Translations under genes and position numbers: made by a program
From: Ypsolopha sequella
Lineage: Eukaryota; Arthropoda; Insecta; Lepidoptera; Ypsolophidae
Direction: 5' to 3'
Length of the DNA: 64,000 nt
Assembly: GCA_934047225.1 (NCBI GenBank)
Contig: OW203989.1
Coordinates: 13,181,977-13,245,976, forward strand
The notes under the pieces: generated by a model
Databases searched by the model: none
Told to the model about the DNA's origin: nothing
What the model saw: only the letters and a program-made list of their open reading frames with translations
In this document: in pieces, positions 43,130-54,193 of the stretch
How positions within the stretch are numbered: the stretch's first letter is position 1
Layout: every line of letters begins with the position of its first letter

Positions 43130-44120
43130 TCTTCACCGAAAATTTGTACGTCCCAACGTAATGGGGTATATGAACTTTATCGCCCTTTTATGTATTTGTA
43201 TTATGTAATTTACATAATAATATGCTTATGAAATCAAATAACCTACAATGTTGTAAGGATTAGGAATTTGTGGACTGTTATCTTAAAAATAAATAAATCG
43301 AAATAATGCATATGACGAAAAAGGTTTTGCCGTGAAAAATATCCTGAAAACATTTCGCGTCGAATGAAGTATAGAGGAAAATTACCAAATATGGAACAGT
43401 ATCCCTAATATGGAATACCACCATTTCTCTAAAACTAACACTTCAAGATGCAATTCAAAGTAATTTTTTATCTCATTCACTCACTTTAGCGTCGCACTTA
43501 TTTTGTCTGATCAGTCTGGTGCGCGGTGTGGCTATGGCAGGCGTTTTTTATTTTCTCAAGATACTCAAGGAAAAACATGGGTCAAAAGTTGAATGTCTTC
43601 TTTCTGGGTTAATAATGTCTGTGCAGGTCCAAAGTTTGACACTCGAATTTATGATTTTTTTCAAGAAGAATAAGTTCCACATATTTTTTATTATTCCATA
43701 TTTGGGTAGCTATTCCATAATATTTTTTTAATTAGATATTTGAAAAATAAGAAATTGTTTAGTAATATTAAAAACAAAAAACGAATACTAGGTCAAGAAA
43801 AAATGTATTACTTATAATAATTACTAATCGAACGTCTTTAATTTTAGTTTTTTTATTTTTTAACCAATTGGCTACTCTATAAAAACTTCGTAAGAAAAAA
43901 CTCAACTGGCTTCAGTTCCAGTTTCTATTACAGAAATATAATATGTAGGTCTCTCAAAGTCCTGATTTTAGCAAACTGTGCATTCCTTTTCATATTTATA
44001 CGAGTACCATCCCAACTTCCTCCATACCATGTCTGTAACGAAACATTCGTCTCCTCGACATTTACCGATTGACGCAGCGACATCTTCGGGTAGACGGATT
44101 GATTTAACGTGCCGATCATT
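43130..44120. other. AT-rich DNA without recognised gene
   Basis: Nothing supportable. Short frames at 43519-43731 and 43928-44169 lack any recognised domain. Confidence 0.45.
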
Positions 44121-44124
44121 GTGC

Positions 44125-44465
44125 GCTTTTACACCGGACGATAACGATACCGACATATCGTCAGCATGAACTTGCTATCGACTCGATATCGATTCGATAA
44201 ATAAAAATGTAGCTCTTATTTCATTGCAATAAGGGTTATCGCTTGGAATTTATCGTTTTTATCTGTCAAATTTATCTAAGTTACGCGTACGTGCTCGCAT
44301 AGCAGTAACAACAGCGATATGTCGCAGCCTGTCACCCGGCCCGATACTCTCCTTCACCCTGCATTGTGTCGTCGCCGACTATATTGATGTCGGTCGCTGT
44401 CCGACGTTACCAGTCCGTCGATATCGTGTCGCTATCGTTATCGTCTGGTCTGAAAGCGTTCATTT
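44125..44465. repeat. Inverted repeat around 'gacgataacgata', containing another repeat
   Basis: The left arm (about 44125-44160, 'cggacgataacgataccg') pairs with the right arm (about 44420-44465, 'cgctatcgttatcgtctgg'). The middle (44165-44305) is the reverse complement of the interior of 32885-33140 ('gcgtacgtgctcgcatag'), so a nested or shared module is present. Confidence 0.6.
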
Positions 44466-44934
44466 TTCAAAATGATAAATAGACGCCGTTGCAACTCTCT
44501 TTATAAGGGGTAATCGAATTTGCTCTTCCCCTTTGTTACATGTCCGAACTTCGCTCGTGCTCTTTGTGATCGAGCACCATATGCTTACTCGTGACATGAA
44601 AAAGGTTTCCCTTAACTTGAACTGTTCACTGGATAGTTTTTTCAGCAGTTTCTCACGTTTTCGTAGAAACATAAAATGTCTGTAGTCTATAGGTATATTG
44701 TACTGTACAAAATACATACATACCTATTGAATTTTCACACAGAAGGTTAGCTCGTGTAAATTACACAGTTGGTAAATTTATTATTTAAAAACGGATGTAA
44801 AATAATTTACATTAATTATCTTGCGATATGCGCCATGTTTCGAATTCTTTCCGAATTCGTCCTCAAGCGAGCGAGTGTCTGTCGTCAGTGGACGCGTATC
44901 GAGAGATAATTCATGTAAGTATAATAACCGTTTT
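44466..44934. other. No recognised gene
   Basis: An 85-residue minus-strand frame (44717-44460) has no known domain and no exon signals. Nothing else seen. Confidence 0.4.
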
Positions 44935-45340
44935 TAATAGTAGTTTATGCTACAAGGGCGAAAAGAAATAAATTACGAGGACGATTTAAAACACGAGCGT
45001 AGCGAGTGTTTCAAACGTAACCGAGTAATTTATTGCTCTTACGCCCGTGTATCATACTACGTTTTTCAATGCATAGTGTGAGGAAATAAAACAAATATAA
45101 TATTGTGAACTTTAAATAATGATTGACTCAAAAAGACTGTGTCCAGAGCCGTTAAACAGTGGAAAAAATATATAACATTTATGGTACACAGGAAAGGTTG
45201 CAGGTTGGCCAACTTCTAGTAAATAAATTAAAAAATAATAATAATAAAGCCCTAGGGCAAAATAATCGACTTTCTGTTCGGTTTTGATGCATAAAAAGTG
45301 GGCCTTTACGAGCACTTGCATTGAAAAATAAATTCAACAT
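44935..45340 (-). repeat. Dispersed repeat family E, reverse copy
   Basis: Reverse complement of 40780-41160, from 'tagtttatgctacaagggcg' to 'gtgggcctttacgagcactt', with small insertions and deletions. The 68-residue frame of the 40.8-kb copy has a 69-residue counterpart here with a different middle. Confidence 0.8.
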
Positions 45341-45404
45341 ACAGTACTTATAAATCTAAAAACAGTTGGTAAAGTTTATCTTTTTTCGTTTATTATAAAT
45401 ATAT

Positions 45405-45755
45405 CGTCACGACATGAATCCCCGAGGGGGTGTCAGAGAGGTCCCAAGTGTGAAATGTGAAATGCAAGTTACAGTCCACACTTGGTACACCCGCGTTTCA
45501 CCGACGATTATTACGTCCCAACGTGATGGGTGGTGAGCCCTACCGCCGTACTTCGTGCACAAATACACGCTTTTTAGGGCATGCAGGTTGCCATACGATG
45601 TTTTCCTTCACCGTTCAGCAAGTGGTAAGTAAGAACAAATACTATGCACACAAATTTCTAAAAACTCAATGGTGCATGCCCGACCGGGGATGGTACCTGG
45701 ATCTCAAGATTGAGAGGCCAGCGTTTTACCCCTGAGCTACTGCTTTTTATTTATT
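45405..45755 (-). mobile_element. tRNA-headed SINE, full-length reverse copy
   Basis: Read in reverse it begins with a tRNA-like head: 'agtagctcaggggtaaaacg' (A box), then 'ggtaccatccccggtcgggc' (degenerate B box), then a body with 'caacctgcatgccctaaaaa', and ends 'gaatccccgagggggtgtc' reversed at 45415-45440 and 'cgtgacgatata'. Pol III-type promoter boxes plus repeated copies define it as a SINE. Confidence 0.78.
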
Positions 45756-45922
45756 ATTTACGGATATATAAATTAATACCTAAACACTGTACAAATTTCA
45801 TAAAAACTGTAATTTATGATAACCGTTAGTACTGATTGGTGGGATGAAGCAGACGCCATACCGTTCCATTAGAATTACTATTTCCAAGGGCATACATGCA
45901 CGCATATGCGAAGCAATTTTAA

Positions 45923-46332
45923 GGGGCTCCACAATGCTAAACATCAGTTTTGTATTGGATTCAGTTCCGTCAATGTAGACGGTAAAAATTTGAAAAAAAT
46001 ATGGTGTGTTTTTTGACTCAAGAGAATCATAAATTACACTTTATAAATAAACATAGTTTCAATATTCTTTCAATTATAATACTTTTAAAAAAGCATCAAT
46101 TTAACGAAAAAAGTGATTCAGTTTCCATATTTCAAAAGCGATTGAAACGAAACCAAAGCAGATACTAACTAGAAAAAAAACATCTTTATTACATAAACAA
46201 ATTATAGTTAATGTCCTAATGTAGCCGCGATTTCAAAATTACTGAATTTTTGCGTGCGCAGCATCTGATTAGAGCAGGATAGACAGTTAAAATACAAAAG
46301 AGCTAGACTGAATTTTAGCATTGTGCAGCCCC
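45923..46332. mobile_element. TTAA-flanked MITE family D, complete copy (410 bp)
   Basis: TTAA at 45919-45922 and 46333-46336. The ends 'ggggctccacaatgctaaa' and 'tttagcattgtgcagcccc' are inverted repeats. A partial copy is at 29923-30230. Non-coding. Confidence 0.88.
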
Positions 46333-46633
46333 TTAAGTAATTATTCAGAAACAAGTAAATTACAGTCAACTATTCAAGGTCAGAGTGCACAAATAATAAC
46401 ATGTTTTATCCAGAACTCTTAACACACAGGAAATCCTTATAAGAAAATACAGTTATTAATACATTCAGAAAATACAGTTAATAATACAATTCAGAAAACT
46501 TCTCGGTAAACATTTATTACTTTGTGCTAAAAAATCAATACATACTGCCATAGATCAGCCTACCGCATTCGTTGTTAAAGTTTTTAACTTTGTTAAAACA
46601 TTAAAATGTCATAAATGTATAGCCATCACTTAA

Positions 46634-47014
46634 GGCGATATGCGAAAAAAATACGGGTGTTTCATGAAATACAAGGAAAATTTTTATAAATTTTTGGTAC
46701 TCTAGAGTTTTGAAATTGGAAAACATGTTTGTATAAATTTTCCTCAATATAAATAATTGTTGAAATGAGGTCTTCAAACACACTTTTTCTCCTGGGTTGA
46801 CGAATAGGAACCATATACAGAACTCAAACATATTTTATTAAGTGTGTTTCAACAATATCTAGAGATTTGATATTTGAAATTTTGCTGGCTATTTTAGTTT
46901 TTTTATAAAAAATATTGAACTAACATTTTTCGCCTTCGCCCTGAATCCGCCCCTCTTGCACTGAGCGTGTTTTCGCTTGGAGTGACAGTGACAAAAAAAA
47001 ATTCGCATAGCCTC
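46634..47014. mobile_element. TTAA MITE family B, second copy
   Basis: TTAA at 46630-46633 on the left; on the right the duplication is TTAG (47015-47018), one base changed. The interior closely follows 41411-41819. Confidence 0.8.
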
Positions 47015-47174
47015 TTAGGAGGCCCCTTTACGCTTGGAATTTTCTTGAGTTTGATACAAAAAGTGAAAACTGAATGTGAAGTCAACAGCTTATTTTCTTC
47101 ATTTTATTTTTTATAAGTATATATCCAACTATGTCTGTATACAGACTAAATAAGAAAATTTAATGAAACACTTG

Positions 47175-47535
47175 GAACATATTGCCTCGTTTTGTATGCA
47201 AAATTTAGCAAGTTGTATAATTGTTATCTACGTATATACTGGAAATAAAAAAGAGAGAAATACAGACGTCGTTCTTGTAAAGAAGACTAAGTTTATACAC
47301 TTTTCTATAAATAAACAGTTACCGTTTCATGGAAAACAGTTTTTACCTGAAACCATTTCACAAATTTGGCGCTTTATGAATATCTTGCCATCTTGCACCT
47401 CTTGATAAGAGATGGGTCGGAGTGCGGTGTGGGTGGGAAGGGAAACATATTAAAGATGTGTGCAAAGTTCATTGAGATTAAAGCCATTAGGATGTCACAA
47501 ACACCTAAAGCATTTATATGGCAACTGCTGAGCGG
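47175..47535 (+). repeat. Dispersed repeat, direct copy of 60455-60800
   Basis: Both contain 'agcaagttgtataatt', 'ataaacagttaccgtttcat', 'ggaaaacagtttttacctga' and 'accatttcacaaatt' in the same order over 330 bp. Neither copy holds a conserved frame. Confidence 0.8.
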
Positions 47536-47593
47536 GAGGCCCACCTTAGATAAAGTTACAATAATCAAGTTAATTTTGGTGTTGGTAAATACT

Positions 47594-47654
47594 ATAATAC
47601 GGCCAAGCTGGGCGCGTTCTCCGTCCTCACATGCTCGTCATTCGGCCGTATTAT
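47594..47654. repeat. Small hairpin enclosing the foldback loop string
   Basis: 'ataatacggcc' (47594-47604) and 'ggccgtattat' (47644-47654) are perfect inverses. Between them lies the 28-bp string that also occurs at 26737-26764 in the loop of the foldback element. Confidence 0.85.
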
Positions 47655-47703
47655 ATCTCGTTTGTCATTAGCGCTTAGGTGTGTTATTGATACACATTTT
47701 TAA

Positions 47704-48552
47704 GGCGCTACGGAAAAAAAATCGACACTTTAAGAACTTGCATATCTACTTAAGTAAATAATGTATTATTTTGATAAAATAGTATATTATTTTTGGAAAC
47801 GTTTTCTAGGGATCTGTTAAAACAGAAACGCGATGTGAGAAATTCGGCTCGATAGAAATATTTATTGAAATGAGGCCCTTTTCAACACCATTTCTCCTGG
47901 TTTGACAATATAGAATAACATATGGACTGCAATTATATTTTATTAGATGGGTTTTAACGATATCTAGGACCTGGTAAAAAGAAATTTTGATAGCAACTTT
48001 AGTGCATTTTATATTAAGAGGGCGCCGAGCAAAATAATCTAAAACGACAGTCACTGTTAAATTGATTTATTGAATAATATTTCAATGATAAATAAATAAA
48101 ATATATATTTATTATCACAGGGAATGTATCTACACTTCCGCCGCAGTGAATATTAAAAATAACTTAAGGTGTAAGAAACAAATCTATCTAAAGTTGGCCC
48201 AAAATATAAAAAAGGTATTGGGGTTTTAGTCATTTTAATAACTTTACTGTCGAATTTTGTCTCAACCACAATTCAAGACAATCATAAACGTTATAAAATA
48301 CAACTGGGCCGTTTCACATTTTTAAAATTTTGTCTCGTAAATTAAATATGATTTTTTTCTGTTAAATTCAATAAAAACGACCACGATAAAAAACGTCCAC
48401 GAGAGAACAAGTGAGGTGACTAATCGTTCTACGCTCGGCACAGCCTTAATAAAAAACCGAATTTTTGCTACTTTTCCACGAATCCGTCCCTCTCGCACCG
48501 AGGATTTTTTCGCATATGGAGTGACAGGGACGCTAAAACTTTTACATCTCGC
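47704..48552. mobile_element. TTAA MITE family B, rearranged 849-bp copy
   Basis: TTAA at 47700-47703 and 48553-48556. The left part to about 48015 and the right part from about 48460 follow the family ('atttattgaaatgaggccc', 'tccgtccctctcgcacc'). The middle is extra DNA, so it is an internally expanded or composite element. Confidence 0.65.
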
Positions 48553-48556
48553 CTTA

Positions 48557-48632
48557 AGGTTCCGGACCCAAAAAGAAAAACGGAGCCCTATTTATATCAC
48601 TCTGCTGTCCGTCCTTCCGTATGTCACGGGTC
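48557..48632 (+). repeat. 'ggttccggaccc' repeat fragment
   Basis: Contains 'aaggttccggacccaaaaag' and 'tgctgtccgtccttccgta', the diverged start of the 35470-35782 repeat. Confidence 0.6.
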
Positions 48633-48639
48633 TTTAGCT

Positions 48640-49600
48640 CGTAAACTGAATGAGTTACATATCCGAAATTTAGATATGTCGACCCAAAACCAAATATTGA
48701 ATTGAAAATTTAATTAAATTATTTTTAAGGGGAACTTACATAAAAAAGGAGCTGAAATATTTTTTGATCACCCTGGCATGTAGGGTGTTATTGTCTGAGC
48801 TAAAACTCATTGAGTAATATACGAGTACATTTATTTCTTCTTTTTCTTTAAAAATAATAATGGGCACCCCTCGGAGTTTTAGACAATTTTTGTTAAAGGG
48901 TAAAAATATACGAAAAAATCATGACATAAAAACTAAACAGTGCAACTTGAATGTAAGTAACTACACCATTACATTACACCAAGTAGCATACAATAAAGAG
49001 ATTTCTTACCCGCACAAAAAATCCCAAATAGGTACTGTTTGCGCCTCGACGAAAAGGTTTTTGATCAATACCCCAATGTTGTACAATGTACTGGTCATCG
49101 CAAATTATCACCCTACCATAAATGTAGCGCTTTGAGAGGAGGGACTTGTGTGTTGAAGCGTACTTCACTATTAAGTACCTAATTTTCTCCCCATAGTTAT
49201 TTGGAGGGCCGAAGAATTGGCAGTAATTGCTTTTTTTTCTAACTGCTCCCAAGACAAGAATTTTATTGCCCATTTCTGTAGCCAGAGACGCTACTCCGAA
49301 ATTTTTCATTTCTCTTTCGGAATTGATTGAATTTCAGCCTTTACACGCAGAAAACGTCTCGGTAAAAATCGTACTTTTTTATACATTTAAACAATACCTA
49401 AGGTACTGCCATTTACTCATGTTAGTTATGTTAAAATTTGTGAAACAATACTTTATTCATATCTCGATTCTCTATAACACCTAGGTGTGTTATTTAAAGG
49501 CATTTTAAATTAACTCTGTTTCAAACACTTGGACTGCATTCATGTTTGTGATTTAACTTACTACTTTTTATTTACCGAACTTTAGACTTTATTCGAGCTC
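48640..49600. other. No recognised gene
   Basis: Two overlapping frames (48860-49135 plus, 49309-48974 minus) have no domain and no exon signals. Nothing else seen. Confidence 0.4.
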
Positions 49601-49605
49601 GCTTA

Positions 49606-49991
49606 GAGCCAATTTCACCGATCGCTTTGAAAACCGAGTTTAATAAAACTTAGTTTAGCTAAGACCGAGTTTAAATGGTCAACTTAATCTCAGTTTAGTC
49701 AAACAGATTTCACCACTACATTTTGAAAACATTTACCTAAACTCGGTTTTAGTCGCAATCACAATGGGTTGATAGATGTTTTATGGTTTAAGTCGCTGAT
49801 TTGGGTCGCTCAGGTAGTAAAAATCGCTAACTCAGTTTAAGAGCTTAACCGGCCAAAATCGGGCGTTCAGATTTTAAACTCCGTTTAGCTTAAACTGCGT
49901 TTAGTAATGACGGTGAAATGCTCTAAATTCAGTGTCTAAACTGAGTTCAACTTGAACTAAACGAGTTTAGTTACAGTGGTGAAATCCGCCC
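49606..49991. mobile_element. PIF/Harbinger-type MITE with TTA target and internal motif array
   Basis: TTA at 49603-49605 and 49992-49994. The left end 'gagccaatttcaccgat' pairs with the right end (reverse complement 'gggcggatttcaccactg'). The interior carries about a dozen copies, on both strands, of an 'aaactnagttta'-like motif. A 3-bp TTA duplication is typical of PIF/Harbinger elements. No transposase inside. Confidence 0.83.
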
Positions 49992-49994
49992 TTA

Positions 49995-50560
49995 GTCATC
50001 CGTTTTGTGCGTGTAATATTGGTGGTTTTATCTTATTCCTCATCTCATAAACCAACCCTTTCAACCTTTAGGTTCATTGTCCCTTTGTAATGCTAAAATA
50101 AATAGTGGGCGCAGAGAGCGCCGTAATAAACGTGTCATATTTATCATAGAACAATAAAACATATAGGATGAGGAGCGTCGATTATTGTGGCCCTTTCATC
50201 TGGCAAGATTGCCTCTCGACCTTTGTTCTCGGTCGCTGCTGTGGTTAGCAACGGAGCGTTTATTAGGAAATTGAAATGAAGGTATGCGGCACACCGAGCT
50301 TTAACCCTTTATTAGACAAAGATAGGAGTTGTATGTAAAAAAAATACTTGTAAGTACATAGTTATATGACTACGGTAAAAAATAAAATAAAAGTTCTATT
50401 TGCGTACCATTTATAATTTTTTTTTTTGTTTATGCCATTTCAGGATAAACTTTTATAAACTAAAAATGTCAATATGGCATACATATAGGTCGATGAGGCA
50501 AGCTATAAAATCCATCTGTCATTATTTATCAAGTGCAAACGAATCCATTTTTATTTTAGA
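49995..50560. other. No recognised gene
   Basis: AT-rich with no repeat partner seen. Confidence 0.4.
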
Positions 50561-50561
50561 A

Positions 50562-50720
50562 CTAGCTTTTACCGCGCCCGCGCCAGTTTAGTTTGCATTT
50601 TTCCGGGATAAAAAGTAGCCCTGTCACTCTTTGGCCCATAAACTATCTCTATCAAAGATTGCAAAAGTTTAGATGAGACCTGGCACCTAAAATCTATTGC
50701 ATTGTTTTTGAATGTGTTTT
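50562..50720 (-). repeat. Lepidopteran 'ccgggataaaaagtagcc' repeat fragment
   Basis: 'actagcttttaccgcgcccg' followed by 'tttttccgggataaaaagta' and 'ctgtcactctttggcc' is a common moth and butterfly repeat module, probably the other end of the type at 14926-15136. Confidence 0.55.
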
Positions 50721-51290
50721 GATTGTGAAATGTCACACTTTTGGCTTTATTCGTATGTCTTGAAATGGTAGTGCACTTTAAAAATGCACACGACGGCATA
50801 TTGCGATCATTTTCTCGTAAAGATTCATTAAGGCGTCCAACTATCACTGTGTTCAGATGAGCACTGATTCCAAACGTGTGAGCGTCACCCATTTAAAGGT
50901 GAAACATTTTGGTGCTGTCATACTACGAAAAGGGCTTGTCTTTACTTTTGAAATCTATGATCTCTGTGTAAAAAAATCATCTCGATCCGTTGCTCCATTG
51001 CTGCGTGAAAGAAGGACAACCCAACAAACACGTTATAACATTTATGTACGGATGTACGTTTTGTGTTTTTATTCAAATCCCAACACCCAGGTGTGGTTCG
51101 GATGAAACAAAGTCGACTTAATTAAGCAATTAATAATCGGCCCTCTTTCAGTCCCGATCTTAATCCTTTGGATATAATTATATAAAATATGGTAAGTTTT
51201 GGAGAAAATCTGCGCACATTTAAAGCTCATAAAAAGATAACCTGGAGTCATTGAGAAGAACATTTTCCCCACGAACCAACTGGTTTAAAA
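50721..51290. other. No recognised gene
   Basis: Nothing supportable was seen. Confidence 0.4.
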
Positions 51291-51294
51291 TGCA

Positions 51295-51800
51295 TGTCTG
51301 ACTGTCTGTCCTCACCCTTATCTGCGAAACTGGTGGACCGAAAAATGTGAAAAAATAATCGATTATAGGTATAACTGGACAATTTCAGAAAAAAATATAG
51401 CGATTTGAAATATATTGAACACAAATGAGAAATATAAAAAAAATGATTTTTTTTTATAAAAATAAATTATGAGAATGATGTAAGGTATATATTTTAGTTA
51501 TATTTACTTGCACAGATTTCGAGAAATCTTTGGAAACCTCAAGAAATATTATGTCCCCCTCCCTTATCTCCGAAATTGGAAGACCGAAAAATATGCAAAA
51601 AATCATGGCAACAGAGATGACTACGTAAAGATTACAGGAAAAATAGAGCGGCTAAAAATATTTCGAAAAAAAAAATCCTAACTAAATTTAACCACGATAT
51701 AAACCTACCTTTTCAAATTATTTGGTACAATTTTTTTTTTAGCACGATTTTAAATACAATTTTCCTGACGTTCCACAAATCTGACGAAATACGGAACCCT
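51295..51800 (+). repeat. 'cttatctgcgaaactggtgg' repeat, partial copy
   Basis: Two diverged units around 'cccttatctccgaaattgga' and 'accgaaaaatatg' (51320 and 51555) and an end 'atacggaacccttc' match the right half of 38262-39215. Confidence 0.65.
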
Positions 51801-53200
51801 TCAATTCAGTGTTTTTGATTTCCTTATGAAACGACAAAGAATAAGGTCGTTTCAAGGCTTGGCTATCTCACGTTTCTCCTTGAATTAAATCAACAGCCCC
51901 AATATTACCTCCGAGAGGCTTTGTGGGCCGTGGAAGGAAAGTGGGGCGTATTACGACGACCGACGCCCGCCTAACGATTCCATATTGACCTGCTACGGTC
52001 AGCACACATAAATGTTATTTCAGCTCTGGTCCTTCACTTTCAGACTTAACCATCGCATTCGCAGACATTTCAACGTGAAACACGTCTCTTTGTTTCGAAA
52101 CTTTCTGTGCTAGCTGTTTATAACAGAGTAAATTAACTACGAAACTTATTTCAAACCCGCTCGTTCATTTCGTTGAAAAGAAAACTTCGCTTCCAAAAGC
52201 AAAAATAAAACGAAGGAAATGTTATGAACTTTTGTCGCGTTATTTATTGTCGAGTCATGTTTTCTGGAAGTTATAACTTTGGTATTGCACTGTCTTTACT
52301 TCGTGTTTATCTTCATCAATTCGAAATGCTTGTTTCTTTCCGATTTCTTCATAACATAAATATATTGTACACCAAAAAACTATATAAAAGAAGGATAAAT
52401 TACAAAGTTTAATAATGAGGTTGCGGAAGCCGGCTCGTCCATACGAACAACTTAAAAAAAAAATTGAGAAATCGAAAAGAAAAATCTGTTGTTGCATATA
52501 TTTTGGTCAGGTAGCTATGTATGTAGCTTTTTTATGGAACAGCTGATTTTTTTTCGCGATTTGTGGGTGGGCTCCATTGTAAAAGTTCTTCGTATATATA
52601 ATCCATAACATTTCAAACTATCAACCTGCTAATTTTAATAACTTAAACGAAAGTATGTAAAAACCTAAGTGATTTGTATTTTACCCTTTTCCAAAACTTG
52701 GATTTTCTCATACAGAATCTTGGATTTTATACAAATAATGCCTTGTGGGCATAATGGCTCTCGTATCCAGTAACACTTTTGGCTGAAAAAGAATGAAAAT
52801 GGCGTGACGATAGATACAATATTAAATGTCAGTGACACTTGATATTGACAACTAGTTTTTTTATTTATTGCTAGGCAAAGCTATTGTGGCTCTTCAGCCC
52901 ACATCCTTAATTTTTATTAATCTCTAAAGCTAATGAATATAAAATTGTATTGAAATGTGTTTAGTAATAAGAATAAGCATATACTTCATTGGATTTTTTG
53001 TTATCTTACCTAACACGAAATGAAAACTTATTGATTGGCCCCCTTATATCGCACAAAGCTTTCGCAAAAATCAAGGTTTTTATTACCTATCTTTTAGTTT
53101 GACTGTACCAAATGGTTCGTCGATTACTGGCTGACGTTGGATGGTGGTCAATGAATTGAAATTCAAAGCAATTGCATAAATGGCTTCATTGTGCCTAGTA
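51801..53200. other. Upstream region of the SINE and SLC26 gene, no gene recognised
   Basis: Mostly AT-rich. No coding exon, RNA gene or clear repeat was found. Confidence 0.45.
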
Positions 53201-53205
53201 TGTAG

Positions 53206-53545
53206 TTAGGTACAATTCGAACCAGTATAGAAGGCAGGCTTGAAGTTAGTCACAGATGGCGTCGCAACCGCGTATTCCCTAGGCTTTGACGAGCGACGAT
53301 AGCTCAAGCATCGCCTGGCCTCATTGGCTGGCCTCTGAATCTTGAGACTCAGGTTCGACCCCCGGTCGGGCATGCACCAAAAAACGGCGATATAGGGCTC
53401 ACCAACCATCACCTTGGGACGTAATTAACGTCTGTGAAACGCGGGTGTACCGAGTGTGGACTGCGACTTGCATTTCACAGTTTACATTCAGGAACACCTC
53501 TGACACCCCCTCGGGGATTCATATCGTGACGATATATTTATTTTA
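53206..53545 (+). mobile_element. tRNA-headed SINE, forward copy
   Basis: The head carries an A box ('gatagctcaagcatcg', 53296-53311) and a B box ('ggttcgacccc', 53352-53362) at tRNA-like spacing. The body has 'cggtcgggcatgcacca', 'aacgcgggtgtaccgagtgt' and 'ctctgacaccccctcgggga', and it ends 'cgtgacgatatatttatttt'. It lies 430 bp before the SLC26 start exon. Confidence 0.78.
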
Positions 53546-53992
53546 TTTTATATTTGACATGGAAAAGGGTGTGCGGGTGACAGATTATATCACGCGCCCC
53601 TTCTTTACTAGCCCGAACTGGTTGTTTTGGTTTATAACAATTATTAAAACAATTAAAATGAATTTTACTCGTATAAATATATTTTGCAGATTTTTTTTTT
53701 AATTTAATCTTCGTACTTTAATACAATTTATTTACTATTATACTAAATACAAAACTAAGCATTTTCTTTATCTAAGACCTAGTTTTCCATAAAAGCACGA
53801 ATTACTTGCAAAATAATGCCTTATTCAAAAACCTGTTAGCTTGTGACTTGTGCCACACACCATTCGACAAATCAGTGTTCATTAAAAATCGTTTTCGTTC
53901 TCATCTATATTTTATTTTATTCACACCCGCGTTGAGGCTCGCTTTTTAACTTCTTACTGTGTATTGTCCCCAGATACAAATAAGTAGTCACA

Positions 53993-54193
53993 ATGTCATC
54001 GCCATCTAAGCACAGGTTCAAGAGACAAAGCTGGTGCAAAAGGTTAATGCACAAGAGAGTGCCGGTCACAAAATGGCTCCCTGAGTACAACTCAGAGAAG
54101 GCATTGGCTGATCTCATCGCCGGCATTACAGTAGGACTCACAGTCATCCCGCAGGGGCTGGCATATGCTACATTAGCTGGCTTGGACCCTCAG
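53993..54193 (+). CDS. SLC26-family anion transporter, start-codon exon (partial gene)
   Basis: Sixty-seven codons from the ATG. The N-terminal cytosolic part is basic ('MSSPSKHRFKRQSWCKRLM'). From residue 24 come 'VPVTKWLPEYNSEKALADLI' and the first membrane segment, 'AGITVGLTVIPQGLAYATLA', ending 'GLDPQ' at a CAG/gtaatt donor. The proline-glutamine turn and 'LAYA' motif, then 'PQ-YGLYS' when joined to the next exon, are hallmarks of the SLC26/SulP family. The wording is closest, from memory, to the sodium-independent sulfate transporter type (SLC26A11-like); not verified by search. In the family such proteins exchange sulfate, chloride and other anions across plasma or lysosomal membranes. 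An acceptor (tattgtccccag, ending 53973) puts the exon start at 53974 in the 5' UTR, so at least one upstream exon is expected. The exon's 3' part is repeated four more times directly downstream. Confidence 0.88.

Noticed and set aside
48860..49309. Overlapping frames of 91 and 111 residues on opposite strands
   Set aside because: Neither has a recognisable domain or exon signals; overlap on both strands suggests chance.
53290..53385. tRNA gene candidate with A and B boxes
   Set aside because: It continues into the SINE body that recurs elsewhere and does not give a proper acceptor stem; a SINE head, not a tRNA gene.
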